Below, one piece after another: positions 54,195 to 64,000 of a DNA stretch of 64,000 bases. Origin of the DNA: Phormidesmis priestleyi ULC007 (GTDB lineage: Bacteria > Cyanobacteriota > Cyanobacteriia > Leptolyngbyales > Leptolyngbyaceae); the NCBI RefSeq assembly GCF_001895925.1, contig NZ_MPPI01000017.1, positions 1 through 64,000 of the forward strand, read 5' to 3'. The notes beneath the pieces were generated by a model. That model was given only the letters and a program-made list of their open reading frames with translations. It ran no database searches and was not told the origin of the DNA. The translations under genes and the position numbers were made by a program. Position 1 is the stretch's first letter. The number at the start of each line of letters is the position of its first letter.

Positions 54195-55871
54195 TTAAAG
54201 TTTGGGGTCTTCTGGGATAGTTGGCACCACGACTGACCCGCGAGTGGTGCCAGTAGAAGGCTTGGCGGGAGGCACAGGATCAGCTACGTCCGCAGGAGCC
54301 GGGGCGGGAGCGATCGGCGGTGCACTTGGAGCGGGAACAGTCGGGATCGGTTCGGGTTGCGCTGTCGGGACAGCAGGAGCCGGTTTTGTGATGGTTGATT
54401 GACGAGGCGCTGTCGATCGAATGGGTGGCGCGATCAATTCCTCTGGAGCGGTCACCTTGCGAGGCGGCGCGTCGTCTGAAAACCTTGAAGCGGATGAAGC
54501 ACTTTGAGGAGATGCCAAATTGTTGCGATAATCGCCCGGAGTTACACCTGGTTTCTCGATCGGGACATCAGACACGTCTCCTTGAGGGCTTAGCGTCCCC
54601 TTCCAATCTTTTGAAGGAAAGGCTTGGTCTGGGTGAAAGAAACTGGCACCTGGAGCTTGAGCGGCACTAAAACGCAGAGCTAACCCGAAGCCAATTCCGA
54701 TCGAGACGGCGGCAGCACTGGTCAGCCCAATAAACTTAGGAAGATGTCGGCTGATTTCGAGCGGGATAGTCATTGATGTGAAAGCCAGCTTACGGGTTGT
54801 AGATGCTGAAATTGTTTTGGGCACAGCAGGTAAAGCTTCCTGAACTGCTGGCGCGATCGCTAAAGGTGCCGTTAAGCGCTCACTTTCTTGAGAAACCACG
54901 GGTTTAGTGGGTTCTCGTTTAGGGAGAACGGGTAAAGCGGTGGCGGTTCCGGCGGAGTTGCGCTCTGCGCTAATCGCCGGAGAAAGCGGCTTTGCAACCT
55001 CTAAAACTGGCTCCATGATTGGGGCATCTTTTTGAGCAGGTTGACCCGGAAGAGGAGCCGCTATTGCCGTGACAGACTTGAGCGGAACGGCTTCGCTGGG
55101 CAGTAAACGGAGCCAAGCGGCGATCGTGGAGGGGCGACGAGTCAGATCAGAGGTCATGCCTTGCAAGATCGCTTGCTTGAGTGCCGGATTCCACGCTTCT
55201 GGGTCTAGCTGAGGAGAGCGTCCTGGAGCGCGAGCAGACAGCAAATAATAGAGAATGGCAGACAGCCCGTAGAGGTCGATCGCAAATCGATTATCAGCAC
55301 CCCAAAGCGCATCAGGTGGCGCAAAATCATTAGAGTCAAAAATGTTGGTTTGAGGAGGGCTGACCGCACTCGCAACCTCGTGGGCGATTCCGAAGCCCAC
55401 CAGCACGGCTAGATGAGTTCCGGGTCGGCGAATAATTGACTGAGGATTAAGATTGCGGTGAATTAACCCATTGTGATGGGCGGTGTCGATCGCCGAGCCA
55501 ATTTGTCGAATGTAGTGAATCGCTTCGGCTTCAGGCAATGCCCCTTTGGATTTCACCACCTCTGCCAGCGTTTGCCCTGGCACATGCTCCATCACTAAAA
55601 AGGGCAGGTTTTCTTCTTGAAAAAAGTCGAGAACGCGGACAATGCTGGGATGCTGACTTCTAGCAAGGAGGCGCGTTTCTTCGACAAAACGCTGGTGCAA
55701 ATGAGGAAAGCTACGAGTCACCTGCAAACTAGCATCAAGCGTCTTGATCACAACGGCTTGATTTAAGAGCGTTTGGGTCGCGAGGTAAGTCGCCCCAAAG
55801 CCCTCTTCTCCCAAAACTTGATTTAAGAGATACTTTCCGCCTTGTAGCGTTGATCCTGGTTTTAGCTTCAT
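54195..55871 (-). CDS. Ser/Thr pseudokinase with membrane anchor and Pro-rich tail
   Basis: A 558-aa protein from the ATG at 55871 (MKLKPGSTLQGGKYLLNQVL). The kinase-like domain spans about 15-270: G-loop LGEEGFGATYLA and Lys43 (VVIKTL) are present. The catalytic loop reads LIHRNLNPQS instead of HRDxKPxN (Asp140 replaced by Asn), and the DFG motif reads LVGFGIA (Asp159 replaced by Gly). Without both aspartates, catalysis by the usual mechanism is not expected, so it is probably a pseudokinase. A membrane helix (FIGLTSAAAVSIGIGFGLAL) comes at about 380-400. The tail is Pro/Ala-rich (PAPAVPTAQPEPIPTVPAPS) and probably periplasmic or lumenal. It sits between the CCA-type gene and the DUF6825-like gene. 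Confidence 0.9.
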   Translation of the reverse strand: MKLKPGSTLQGGKYLLNQVLGEEGFGATYLATQTLLNQAVVIKTLDASLQVTRSFPHLHQRFVEETRLLARSQHPSIVRVLDFFQEENLPFLVMEHVPGQTLAEVVKSKGALPEAEAIHYIRQIGSAIDTAHHNGLIHRNLNPQSIIRRPGTHLAVLVGFGIAHEVASAVSPPQTNIFDSNDFAPPDALWGADNRFAIDLYGLSAILYYLLSARAPGRSPQLDPEAWNPALKQAILQGMTSDLTRRPSTIAAWLRLLPSEAVPLKSVTAIAAPLPGQPAQKDAPIMEPVLEVAKPLSPAISAERNSAGTATALPVLPKREPTKPVVSQESERLTAPLAIAPAVQEALPAVPKTISASTTRKLAFTSMTIPLEISRHLPKFIGLTSAAAVSIGIGFGLALRFSAAQAPGASFFHPDQAFPSKDWKGTLSPQGDVSDVPIEKPGVTPGDYRNNLASPQSASSASRFSDDAPPRKVTAPEELIAPPIRSTAPRQSTITKPAPAVPTAQPEPIPTVPAPSAPPIAPAPAPADVADPVPPAKPSTGTTRGSVVVPTIPEDPKL

Positions 55872-55934
55872 GCTTGCCCCTCGCACAATCCCAACTATGC
55901 TACCCCTTTCTAAGAAATTTTTGAGAATCAGGAA

Positions 55935-58679
55935 TCACGAGTTTGGGGCATGGTGCTGTGCCAAATACGCCTCAGCTTCGGCTCGATCGTGCACTCTCCC
56001 ATCCAAAGTTGCTGACAGCAAATCGTCTAAAATCTGCTTAAATTGCCGACCCGGTTTGTAGCCCAAAGCTTTCAAATCGTTGCCGTCTAAAGGTGGCTTT
56101 ACGGTTGACCAAATCGTCAAATAACGCCAGATTTGCTTACGAATAGCACGAGAACTCTTGACCGCAACCAAAATCAAAAGCGGCAGTTCATAGGGCTTTA
56201 AATATTGCACAATTTGGCTTGGCGACAGACTGATCGACAAGGATTCCAGCTTAGATCGAACGGGTTCTAGCTGAACTAATCGATCGATGCCATCGGCAGA
56301 AAGTTGCAGGTTTTGAGCAACGGAGGCACGATCGTCAGGTGCGAGATGCGCGATCAAAACTTCTAAAAGCAATTGCCAAGATGGTAGAAGTTGCGAACGA
56401 TCAAGCCGATGCAGCCAACGATCGGCTGACCGCAGTTGCCACCTCAATTCATCGTCTAGCTCTAATTTGGGATGAATACAGCGCAAAGCTCCCAGGTGTG
56501 CTAATTGGTTTAAAGCTGCTTTCCAATAAGACGATTGCAGTATGTATTTGAGTTCTGATTTGAGACGAGTTTGCAGGGCAGGGGCAATGACTCGACCCGC
56601 GACTTGACGATCTTGGATTTGTTCGTAAATGCCACTCGCGATCGCGTGACGAATATAGCGTTCGGTCTGTGGCTCAATCTCAAATCCTAATCGGGTGGCA
56701 AACCGGACGGCTCGATAAATTCGAGTCGGATCTTCAATAAAACTGTTGGGGTGTAAGACGCGAATTTGCTTTGCCTGCAAGTCTAGCGATCCGCCAAAGA
56801 AGTCTAGCAATTCGCCCGGCCCCTTGCGGGTATCTGCGAAGCGCGGATTAGTCAGCCGCAGCGCCATTGCATTGATGGTGAAGTCCCGACGATAAAGATC
56901 TTGACGAATTGAACTCGCCTCAACTTCTGGGTTTGCCGCCGGGTATGGATAAAACTCAGTTCGGGCGGTGGCAATATCAACCCACAAAGAGTCGAAGGTT
57001 GGATCTTTGTGCCATAACAGCGCCGCAGTTTGAAACCGTCCGTGAATATCTAAACGCACATCGGGATAGAGACGTTGCAGCGATCGCGCTAACTCCACCC
57101 CCGCGCCGACATCAGCAGAACGGTGAAACCCATCGACGACTAAATCAATGTCGGTCAACATCACGGGTTGATCAGAATCGGTCAGCAGCAAATCGCGCAC
57201 GGCTCCGCCCACCAGATAGAGATGCCAGCCGTGCTGTTCTGCCTGGTTTGCGGCGATCGACAAAAATTCTTGTAAATGAGCAGAAAGCCGATCGAGGCTG
57301 ATTTTGGATTTTGGACTTTGAAGGGTGGATTTTGAGTGGTTGTCAGGTCTTTGGTTAGTGTCAGCTTGATGAAGTTGCCGCAGCACGTCTGTGCGAGTCA
57401 CAATGCCGACGAGTTGCCCTTGATCTAAAACGGGTAGGCGACCAATATCGTAAGTCACCATTAATGACTCGATTTCTGGCAGTCGGGCATCAGGCGCGAT
57501 CGTCTTTAAGTTCGTGGTCATATAGCCTTTAACCGGGGCATGACCAAACCCGTGATAAAAAGCTATATCCAAGTCGCGACGAGAAATAATTCCGACTAGT
57601 TGATCATTGGCATCTACGACTGACAGCCCAGAATGACCATAGCGCAATAGAATTCGTTGAGCTTCGTCGATCGTCGTGTCAGGACGAATCGTGCGAACTG
57701 GCGATGACATCAACTCTCGTGCCGTTAGAGATGGCGGAATCTGAGCCTCAAACTGGGTGAGCAGCTGCGTCAAGATTTCCTGAAAATCACCATCCCGCAA
57801 AGTCAGCGCGGCAGCTTTGGGGTGTCCGCCTCCGCCCCAGGGTTTAAACAATTCGTTGAGGTTGGTGCCTTCGATGCGCGATCGCCCAATCACACTCAAA
57901 ACGTTGGCTTCATTCACTCGGCAATCGACTCCCCGGCAATAGCGATGCAGCAACAGCAGCGCATCACTTTCGGTCAACTCCACTAATCGAGAGGCGAGAC
58001 TCGAAAGCCCAGGCACATAGTCATCGGTTTTGAGAATCACCCAAGAAACGGTGTAACCCTGAACGGTTTTGGATTGCAAATTTTCGAGTGCCACTCCTAG
58101 TAAGTCTTGCAGCGTGGGTGAGAGTCCGGGATCGATATACTCTGCGATCGCCCTTAAATTAGCTCCTTGCCCCATCAGCCACGCTAACGCCGACGCATCT
58201 CTGGGAGTGGCATGATCAAAGGTTAGAGAACCTGTATCGACGTGAATTCCGAGTGCCATTGCCGTCGCCTCGATCGCCGTCAGCAAAATTTGCGCGATCT
58301 GAAGTCGCTCAACGATTAAAGTGGTCGTAGCCCCAACCGCTTCAACGTGGCGGTCTTGGGCAAAAATATCGCTCTCTGTATCCGAGTGATGGTCATAAAG
58401 CGTAATCGGGATATCTGGCAAATCTAACCATTCTGCAACTTTGCCCAAACGATCGCGCCGTTGACTATCGACCACCGACAGCGATCGGATGCTTTGCGGA
58501 TTCACCGATCGCCGCTCAATCAAGGCATATTCATCTCGATGCAGAGCCAGAAAATCTCGTACGGTAGGATGCGCTCCTCCTGCCAGCACAATTCGTGATC
58601 CCGGCAAGAGGCGAGATAGCCCGATCGCCGCACCCAACGTATCGAAATCTGCCGTGATATGACATAGAATCAGATCCAT
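55935..58679 (-). CDS. DHH phosphoesterase - CBS - CCA/poly(A) nucleotidyltransferase fusion
   Basis: A 914-aa protein in three blocks. The N-terminal DHH/DHHA1 phosphoesterase (about 1-310) contains [19 protein letters not shown]-like residues, [24 protein letters not shown], and [16 protein letters not shown]. Two CBS domains follow (about 315-435; [40 protein letters not shown]). The C-terminal class II nucleotidyltransferase has [44 protein letters not shown] and the RNA-binding region [14 protein letters not shown]. In some cyanobacteria and in Aquifex CC-adding and A-adding enzymes are separate, so this could complete or start tRNA CCA tails. It is the first gene of a five-gene minus-strand run. 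Confidence 0.93.
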   Translation of the reverse strand: MDLILCHITADFDTLGAAIGLSRLLPGSRIVLAGGAHPTVRDFLALHRDEYALIERRSVNPQSIRSLSVVDSQRRDRLGKVAEWLDLPDIPITLYDHHSDTESDIFAQDRHVEAVGATTTLIVERLQIAQILLTAIEATAMALGIHVDTGSLTFDHATPRDASALAWLMGQGANLRAIAEYIDPGLSPTLQDLLGVALENLQSKTVQGYTVSWVILKTDDYVPGLSSLASRLVELTESDALLLLHRYCRGVDCRVNEANVLSVIGRSRIEGTNLNELFKPWGGGGHPKAAALTLRDGDFQEILTQLLTQFEAQIPPSLTARELMSSPVRTIRPDTTIDEAQRILLRYGHSGLSVVDANDQLVGIISRRDLDIAFYHGFGHAPVKGYMTTNLKTIAPDARLPEIESLMVTYDIGRLPVLDQGQLVGIVTRTDVLRQLHQADTNQRPDNHSKSTLQSPKSKISLDRLSAHLQEFLSIAANQAEQHGWHLYLVGGAVRDLLLTDSDQPVMLTDIDLVVDGFHRSADVGAGVELARSLQRLYPDVRLDIHGRFQTAALLWHKDPTFDSLWVDIATARTEFYPYPAANPEVEASSIRQDLYRRDFTINAMALRLTNPRFADTRKGPGELLDFFGGSLDLQAKQIRVLHPNSFIEDPTRIYRAVRFATRLGFEIEPQTERYIRHAIASGIYEQIQDRQVAGRVIAPALQTRLKSELKYILQSSYWKAALNQLAHLGALRCIHPKLELDDELRWQLRSADRWLHRLDRSQLLPSWQLLLEVLIAHLAPDDRASVAQNLQLSADGIDRLVQLEPVRSKLESLSISLSPSQIVQYLKPYELPLLILVAVKSSRAIRKQIWRYLTIWSTVKPPLDGNDLKALGYKPGRQFKQILDDLLSATLDGRVHDRAEAEAYLAQHHAPNS

Positions 58680-58774
58680 TTTTCTGATAGGTTACTACTT
58701 ATGGCTAGTCAAAGTTGCAGCCTGTATGCCGCCAAATCTAGATTTAATTTGTTTGCTGTAGTAGGGAGAAGATA

Positions 58775-58963
58775 ATGACAATTTTGTTTCAAGCCGCCTT
58801 GGCTGCTCTAGTAATATTCTCATTTGTGATGGTGGTTGGGGTGCCCGTTGCTTATGCATCTCCTCAAAACTGGGATCAGTCAAAGCGCCTACTTTATTTG
58901 GGTGCTGGAATCTGGACTCTGTTGGTGCTAACGGTTGGGGCATTAAACTTCTTGGTTGCTTAA
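58775..58963 (+). CDS. psbZ: Photosystem II protein PsbZ (Ycf9)
   Basis: A 62-aa two-helix thylakoid membrane subunit of photosystem II. It starts [20 protein letters not shown], has the conserved [20 protein letters not shown] linker, and a second helix [25 protein letters not shown] lies about eight bases before the ATG. PsbZ stabilises PSII-LHC/phycobilisome supercomplexes. As in many cyanobacteria it precedes ribH on the same strand. Confidence 0.97.
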   Translation: MTILFQAALAALVIFSFVMVVGVPVAYASPQNWDQSKRLLYLGAGIWTLLVLTVGALNFLVA

Positions 58964-59222
58964 GAATCTTGTAAACTAGGGGAAGAAAACTTAGTGCTTT
59001 CGACCCCTTTTAAATTAGAGTTCCGTCCGCTAAAACTGCTTGAGTAAGCGCCAGATTTCGTCACGAAATGTAGAACCTAAATAAAATACTGTGTCAACTC
59101 TATTCAAAGACTGACGATCCCGGTAGATTGAGTAAATATTCTTAGGTTTGCACCCAAGGGTAAAAGTAGGGGCAGTCTACCTTCGATCGTAGCTGTGAAA
59201 TGTTGACGCTTAGATTGAAACA

Positions 59223-59804
59223 ATGACTATTTTTGAAGGATCGTTCTCGCAAACGGAGTCACTTCGTTTTGCACTCGTGATTGCGCGCTTTAATGACCTG
59301 ATTACAAACAAACTGGTGGAAGGTTGTCAAGATTGCCTGAAGCGTCACGGCGTTGATGTCAACCCTCAAGGCACTCAGGTAGATTATGCCTGGGTTCCGG
59401 GATGTTTTGAGTTGCCTCTCGTTGCCCGTCAACTTGCAATCACCGATCGCTATGATGCGATCATCTGTTTAGGTGCCGTTATTCGAGGTCAAACGCCACA
59501 CTTTGAATATGTTTCGGCAGAAGTCTCAAAAGGCATCGCCGCAACTGGGTTTCAAACGGGTGTTCCCGTGATTTTTGGGGTGATCACCGCAGACAATATG
59601 CAGCAAGCCCTAGAGCGGGCTGGAATCAAGAGCAATCATGGCTGGGGCTATGGGATGGATGCACTTGAGATGGCCAGTCTGATGCGTCAGGTTAAAGGCG
59701 TTCCAGCAGGCAACCACTATGGCAATAGCGCGATCGCTCCCACGGCTCATCACAGTTTGTCAGCCTCGTTTCAAGAAGCAGTCGCTGACCCATCGGTCGA
59801 GTAA
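59223..59804 (+). CDS. ribH: 6,7-dimethyl-8-ribityllumazine synthase
   Basis: A 193-aa enzyme that forms the penultimate intermediate of riboflavin, condensing a pyrimidinedione with a butanone phosphate. Conserved segments: [58 protein letters not shown], and [23 protein letters not shown]. The C-terminal extension of about 35 residues ([20 protein letters not shown]) goes beyond the usual end. It follows psbZ by 259 bp. No riboswitch of the FMN type was recognised upstream. Confidence 0.96.
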   Translation: MTIFEGSFSQTESLRFALVIARFNDLITNKLVEGCQDCLKRHGVDVNPQGTQVDYAWVPGCFELPLVARQLAITDRYDAIICLGAVIRGQTPHFEYVSAEVSKGIAATGFQTGVPVIFGVITADNMQQALERAGIKSNHGWGYGMDALEMASLMRQVKGVPAGNHYGNSAIAPTAHHSLSASFQEAVADPSVE

Positions 59805-59916
59805 GATCGGTTACAGACGCTTCCAAGAACTTCGATTTCAATAAAATTTTTGAAGACTTGCACCTGAGTTTGTGCTATAAATCTACAGTAATCTCATCGA
59901 AAAGCCGGGGATTGCG

Positions 59917-60933
59917 GTGGGCATTCTAATACAAGACGTATCAAAGCGATTTGGCAGCTTCCAAGCGGTCGATCAAGTCAATTTAGAAGTGAAGAGCGGC
60001 TCTCTCGTCGCCTTACTGGGTCCTTCTGGGTCGGGCAAATCCACTCTGCTGAGACTGATTTCAGGGTTAGAGACTCCCGATGTGGGCAGGATTTTGATTA
60101 CGGGCGAAGATGCCACCGATCGCAGTGTGCAAGACCGTAACATTGGCTTTGTCTTCCAGCACTATGCGCTGTTTAAGCACCTGACCGTGCGGCAAAACAT
60201 TGCATTTGGGCTAGAGATCCGCAAAGCGAAGACTACCAGGGTCAGACAGCGCGTCGAGGAGTTGTTAGATCTGGTGCAGTTGTCTGGGATGGGCGATCGC
60301 TACCCCTCGCAACTATCCGGCGGACAACGGCAACGAGTTGCTTTGGCGCGCGCACTGGCCGTAGAACCCAAAGTGCTATTGCTTGATGAACCTTTTGGGG
60401 CGCTTGATGCCAAAGTGAGAAAAGACCTCAGAGTCTGGTTACGGCGTTTGCACGACGAAGTGCACGTCACAACCGTCTTTGTCACCCACGACCAAGAAGA
60501 AGCGATGGAAGTCTCAGACGAAATCGTGGTGATGAACAAAGGCAAAGTTGAGCAAGTCGGCACCCCGGCTGAAATTTATGATCACCCAGCGAGTGCTTTT
60601 GTGATGAGCTTTATTGGGCCGGTGAACGTGTTGCCCAGTTCGTCAAGGATTTTTCAAAATAACGGGTTTGATTCGGCTCATCCTGAAATGTTTCTGCGTC
60701 CTCAAGACGTTTTAATTGAGACTTCTTCAAACGGCAGCACTGTTCCCGCTAGAATCAGTCGGTTAATTCACTTGGGTTGGGAAATTCAAGCTGAATTGAC
60801 GCTCGACGATGGTCAAGTGGTGACGGCTCATCTGACTCGCGATCGGTTTGATGAATTAAAGCTAGAACCTGAGCAACGAGTTTATGTCAAACCCAAAGAT
60901 GCAAAATCTTTTCCGCTCTACTATTCCATCTAA
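59917..60933 (+). CDS. cysA: Sulfate/thiosulfate ABC transporter ATP-binding protein
   Basis: A 338-aa ATPase starting with GTG ([20 protein letters not shown]). Motifs: Walker [39 protein letters not shown], signature [15 protein letters not shown], Walker [17 protein letters not shown], and [11 protein letters not shown]. The C-terminal TOBE-like domain ([29 protein letters not shown]) fits CysA. The sulfate-binding protein and the CysT/CysW permeases are not in the window, so it may act with proteins coded elsewhere. It lies between ribH and ispF on the same strand. Confidence 0.9.
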   Translation: MGILIQDVSKRFGSFQAVDQVNLEVKSGSLVALLGPSGSGKSTLLRLISGLETPDVGRILITGEDATDRSVQDRNIGFVFQHYALFKHLTVRQNIAFGLEIRKAKTTRVRQRVEELLDLVQLSGMGDRYPSQLSGGQRQRVALARALAVEPKVLLLDEPFGALDAKVRKDLRVWLRRLHDEVHVTTVFVTHDQEEAMEVSDEIVVMNKGKVEQVGTPAEIYDHPASAFVMSFIGPVNVLPSSSRIFQNNGFDSAHPEMFLRPQDVLIETSSNGSTVPARISRLIHLGWEIQAELTLDDGQVVTAHLTRDRFDELKLEPEQRVYVKPKDAKSFPLYYSI

Positions 60934-60966
60934 TTTCTGCTAAAACTGAATGCTAATCGCCATCAA

Positions 60967-61446
60967 ATGACTCTTAGAATCGGCAACGGATATGACGTTC
61001 ACCGCCTTGTTAGTGGACGAGATTTAATCTTAGGCGGCATCAAAATCGACCACGAAACTGGTTTATTAGGGCACAGTGATGCCGATGTACTCACCCATGC
61101 GATTATGGATGCGATGCTAGGAGCCTTGAGCCTGGGAGACATCGGGCACTATTTTCCCCCGACCGATCCGCAGTGGGCAGGTGCCGATAGTCTGGTGTTG
61201 CTGGCGCAAGTGCATCGGTTGATTCAGGAGAAAGGCTGGCAGATTGGCAATATCGACTCGGTTGTCGTGGCTGAACGACCTAAGCTCAAGCCCCACATTG
61301 AAGCGATGCGATCGCGCCTTGCCATCGTTCTCAATTTGCCGCCCGATCGGGTCGGGGTCAAAGCCACAACCAACGAGAAACTCGACGCAGTGGGTCGCGA
61401 AGAAGCGATCGCGGCTCATGCGATCGTTTTATTAGAACAGTCGTGA
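60967..61446 (+). CDS. ispF: 2-C-methyl-D-erythritol 2,4-cyclodiphosphate synthase
   Basis: A 159-aa enzyme of the MEP pathway for isoprenoid precursors, needed for carotenoids, phytol and quinones. Motifs: [20 protein letters not shown] (metal-binding Asp and His), [39 protein letters not shown], and [23 protein letters not shown]. The length is normal. It starts 33 bp after cysA. ATG at 60967. Confidence 0.97.
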   Translation: MTLRIGNGYDVHRLVSGRDLILGGIKIDHETGLLGHSDADVLTHAIMDAMLGALSLGDIGHYFPPTDPQWAGADSLVLLAQVHRLIQEKGWQIGNIDSVVVAERPKLKPHIEAMRSRLAIVLNLPPDRVGVKATTNEKLDAVGREEAIAAHAIVLLEQS

Positions 61447-61637
61447 AAATTTCTTTGTAAGGTGCTGAACTTTGATCGATCTTTGGGCGTTAAGAAAGAC
61501 CCGGAGATAGCAGCAGAATGACGTTAAGCCTTTACAATTTTAGGCAAGAGTGTGGTTCATAACAGGTCTGCTGTGGTTCATGTTGAGAACTTCCTACCTA
61601 TTCGATTCGTCGGCTAGGTTCTGTCCTGACTTGCCGA

Positions 61638-63680
61638 ATGTTATCCAGTCTGGCTGGTAGAGCACTATCGATGATCATCTCCGAATCCGTCCTCGAAGAA
61701 CTTCTCAAAGCCTTTCCTCAAGTTCGCCCCCAAATCTATTTTAAGTCTTCACTCACCGCCCTCTCACACGCGATGGAAGACCAGGTTTTGGCAGGGGTCG
61801 ATCGCCCATTGGTGATTGCCAGCTTTCAGCGAGAACGGTTTTATCGGCAAGAAGCCCATCGATATTTGCGAATCGCCGAACGTACTGATCAGGTTTATGT
61901 CTTAGCGGCTCCTGAAACTGATTTTGTCGATCGTCAAGACTATGAAACGATCGCCTTTCAGCCAGCCGATGCCCTCAGTCAAGAATGGCATCTAGTCGTA
62001 CTAGGAGCGCACTATGCATCCTGTCTAATTTGCCGTGAGCGACAACAGCCCGATCCGCCTGCTAACATTCAAGACTTGCATATCGATCAGTCTCGCCGCT
62101 TTGAAGGCATCTGGACGTTCGATCGCCAAACTGTCTATGAGGCGGCAAATCTGCTGCTAAAACGCATTCAGATCTACCGTCCAGATTTGGCAGCTAAAAC
62201 TGAGCTGATGCTGGCACAGATTAAAACAGACGCGACTTGTGGCTTTAATCAAGTCGATCCGGGGCCGTTTGCCGAACGGCTCGTTACCTACCTGCAAGCG
62301 GGGCAATATAAGCTGGCAAAGGCCTATCGGTCGATCGCCGAGAAAGAACGCAAAGAGCGCTTGATTAACTCGATCACGGCGGCAGTGCGGCGATCGCTCA
62401 ACCCCAACGAGATTCTGCAAGTGGCGGTGCAAGAGTTGGGCAAAGTTTTAGGAGCGGGGCGATGTTTAATTTATCGCTGCAAATCAACCGATGAAACCGC
62501 AACCCTAGAGTATGAGTTTTTAGGAAGCTGTGGCTATGCTGCCTCTAGCCCAGCCAAGCGTCAACCTCCCAGTTTTGATACACATTCCCTTGTAGGTCAA
62601 TCTTGGTCGCTCCGGGCAAACCCTTTATTTCAAGAAGTCGTCCAAAAGCAAGAGCCTGTCTATGTTGAAGATACGCATGTCGATGAGCGGTTGCGTGAAA
62701 CTCAAAGTACATTGACTCAAAATGGACAGATCCGATCGTGGCTGATGGTGCCCGTTCTCAATCAAAACCAGCTATTGGGCATTGTTGAGCTACACTACTG
62801 CTCCACGCCTCACAAACTAGAGCGCAGTGAGTTAGAAATGGTCGAAGCGATCGCGACTCAAATCGGGGTTGCCCTGATTCAAGCCGAAGCTTATGCAAAT
62901 TTAGAAGACCTCAACCAGCAGCTTGCAGCCCTCGATCGCACCCGCAGTAATCTAATTGCTATTACTGGACACGAGCTAAGAACGCCGCTCTCAACGATTC
63001 AAGTCTGCCTCGAAAGCCTTGCCAGCGAACCCGATATGTCGCCCGACTTGCGGCAAGTGATGCTTAACTCAGCCCTGACCGATTCCGATCGGATGCGAAA
63101 GTTGATTCAAGACTTTCTCACCCTGTCTCGTCTTGAAAGCGGTCGGATTGAATGGCGGCTCGAACCGTTGCCCCTTGAAGAATGCGTTGATCTGGCTCTC
63201 AGCAGCCTTCAGGCGCACAAATACGATACGCCTTTGCCCAAAGTTACCACTCAACTTCCTTCTGAGCTACCTCTCGTGCAAGTCGATGGCGAATGGCTGG
63301 TTGAAGTGATTTCAAAACTGCTCGATAACGCCTGCAAATTCACTGATTCAACGGGACAAATCACCATTGAGGCACAGCGCACTGGCGGAAAAATGTTAGA
63401 AGTGATCGTCGCAGACACTGGGCGAGGCATCGAATCGAATCGGCTTGAAACGGTCTTCGATCGCTTCTACCAAGAAGAAGGAGCCTTACGCCGCACCACT
63501 GGGGGCACTGGGCTGGGGCTGGCAATCTGTCGCCAAATTATTGCAGGGTGGGGCGGTCGGATCTGGGCAGAATCGGGTGGTAAAGATCAGGGCACTCAGG
63601 TTCACTTTACGATTCCGATCGTCCAGTCCAGCCTTTCAGACAAGAAACCCGCGACGAGTCGGCGGCGCAAAACCCGCTAG
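61638..63680 (+). CDS. Histidine kinase with DICT and GAF sensor domains
   Basis: A 680-aa protein. The start is ATG at 61638; an ATG at 61671 (MIISESVLEELLKAFPQVRP) is an alternative. The DICT domain is N-terminal (YFKSSLTALSHAMEDQVLAG, QRERFYRQEAHRYLRIAERT). A GAF domain spans about 250-405 (IQVAVQELGKVLGAGRCLIY-like, LMVPVLNQNQLLGIVELHYC). HisKA has the phosphoacceptor His in AITGHELRTPLSTIQVCLES. The HATPase domain has LLDNACKFTD, VADTGRGI, FDRFYQE and GGTGLGLAICRQII. DICT proteins in cyanobacteria are often linked to light or redox signalling. No cognate regulator gene is adjacent. It has no membrane segment, so it is cytoplasmic. Confidence 0.94.
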   Translation: MLSSLAGRALSMIISESVLEELLKAFPQVRPQIYFKSSLTALSHAMEDQVLAGVDRPLVIASFQRERFYRQEAHRYLRIAERTDQVYVLAAPETDFVDRQDYETIAFQPADALSQEWHLVVLGAHYASCLICRERQQPDPPANIQDLHIDQSRRFEGIWTFDRQTVYEAANLLLKRIQIYRPDLAAKTELMLAQIKTDATCGFNQVDPGPFAERLVTYLQAGQYKLAKAYRSIAEKERKERLINSITAAVRRSLNPNEILQVAVQELGKVLGAGRCLIYRCKSTDETATLEYEFLGSCGYAASSPAKRQPPSFDTHSLVGQSWSLRANPLFQEVVQKQEPVYVEDTHVDERLRETQSTLTQNGQIRSWLMVPVLNQNQLLGIVELHYCSTPHKLERSELEMVEAIATQIGVALIQAEAYANLEDLNQQLAALDRTRSNLIAITGHELRTPLSTIQVCLESLASEPDMSPDLRQVMLNSALTDSDRMRKLIQDFLTLSRLESGRIEWRLEPLPLEECVDLALSSLQAHKYDTPLPKVTTQLPSELPLVQVDGEWLVEVISKLLDNACKFTDSTGQITIEAQRTGGKMLEVIVADTGRGIESNRLETVFDRFYQEEGALRRTTGGTGLGLAICRQIIAGWGGRIWAESGGKDQGTQVHFTIPIVQSSLSDKKPATSRRRKTR

Positions 63681-63733
63681 ACGATTTTAACGTCAGTTCG
63701 ACGAGTTTGTTTGCTTCGTCAAGAGCGGCTTCT

Positions 63734-63814
63734 GCCCCTAAATCCCCCATCCTGGGGGACTTTGAACCGGAAATTTTGGCTTGAAGTCCCCCAATTTTGG
63801 GGGATTTAGGGGGC
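63734..63814. repeat. Palindromic MITE-like repeat, copy G
   Basis: Core GCCCCTAAATCCCCCATCC ... TTGGGGGATTTAGGGGGC. Outer flanks ACGTCAGTTCGACGAG (63690-63705) and CGTCGAATTCACGTG (63836-63850) are imperfect inverse complements, making a foldback element of about 160 bp. It lies between the histidine kinase gene and the thiO-like gene, ending only a few bases from the stop codon of the latter. Confidence 0.85.
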
Positions 63815-63853
63815 GCGATAGACTGGTAACGAAGTCGTCGAATTCACGTGATT

Positions 63854-64000
63854 TTACGGTGAGATTGCCCTTCTGACTCGCTCTGCCGTCGCTGGGGCTA
63901 GCAGCACCCCGTTGCGATAGTGTCCGGTTGCTAACAAAATGTTTTGATAACCTGGGAGCAGTTCAATAATCGGGGCAGGGCGACCTTGAGGACGGGGACG
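63854..64000 (-). CDS. thiO: C-terminal end of a glycine oxidase ThiO-like flavoprotein (partial)
   Basis: The last 48 codons of a minus-strand gene that extends beyond the window. The frame from the window edge reads RPRPQGRPAPIIELLPGYQN, ILLATGHYRNGVLLAPATAE, and a short basic tail before TAA at 63854-63856. The GHYRNGVLLAP motif is the C-terminal FAD-binding end of ThiO/DAO-type oxidases. In cyanobacteria ThiO supplies the glycine imine for thiazole synthesis in thiamine production. The assignment rests on this short stretch. Confidence 0.8.
   Translation of the reverse strand, partial: RPRPQGRPAPIIELLPGYQNILLATGHYRNGVLLAPATAERVRRAISP

Overview
The window is a stretch of cyanobacterial chromosome, probably from a filamentous non-heterocystous lineage of the Leptolyngbya type (lineage is inferred; the phylum is clear). 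It encodes oxygenic photosynthesis genes (psbA for D1, psbZ, nblA, chlH), a cyAbrB regulator and the cyanobacterial families DUF2949 and DUF2301. The HIP1 octamer GCGATCGC recurs throughout, for example at 14092 and 24412. I saw no tRNA, rRNA, CRISPR array or intact insertion sequence.

Layout. 0-4 kb: XRE-cupin regulator, a lone NACHT NTPase and several intergenic repeats. 4-10 kb: RND efflux adaptor and pump, then DAHP synthase. 10-19 kb: Uma2 protein, chlH with a terminator, zinc-ribbon membrane protein, CLC anion transporter, a 36-aa membrane protein and cyAbrB. 19-28 kb: two HtrA/Deg proteases bracketing an ExbB-ExbD pair and a multidomain response regulator, then two NarL-type response regulators around an unknown gene. 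28-31 kb: DUF2949, and proB-wecG-ftsE on the minus strand. 31-39 kb: an accessory region with Uma2 genes, a DUF6602 putative nuclease, debris of a methyltransferase/nuclease gene, a broken VapBC-like pair, orphan antitoxin-like genes and an animal-type peroxidase. 39-47 kb: exported protein, sbcC, and a fusion of a PlsY-like membrane domain to a dikinase-like enzyme. 47-51 kb: psbA with a clear promoter and terminator, DUF2301, dprA, and nblA with a candidate NtcA site. 51-59 kb: a minus-strand run of a DHH-CBS-CCA nucleotidyltransferase, a Ser/Thr pseudokinase, a DUF6825-like protein, a UbiB/ABC1 kinase and a PP2C phosphatase. 59-64 kb: psbZ, ribH, cysA, ispF, a DICT-GAF histidine kinase and the 3' end of a thiO-like oxidase.

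The most noteworthy items are: the PlsY/rifampin-phosphotransferase-like fusion (43.9-46.8 kb); the kinase that lacks both the HRD and DFG aspartates (54.2-55.9 kb); a candidate structured small RNA with its own promoter (about 19.5-19.63 kb); a seven-copy palindromic MITE-like repeat family with composite forms; layered gene decay in the accessory region; and a CLC protein with unusual selectivity and proton-pathway residues.

All functions come from reading motifs in the translated sequence and from knowledge of the families. No database search was run.
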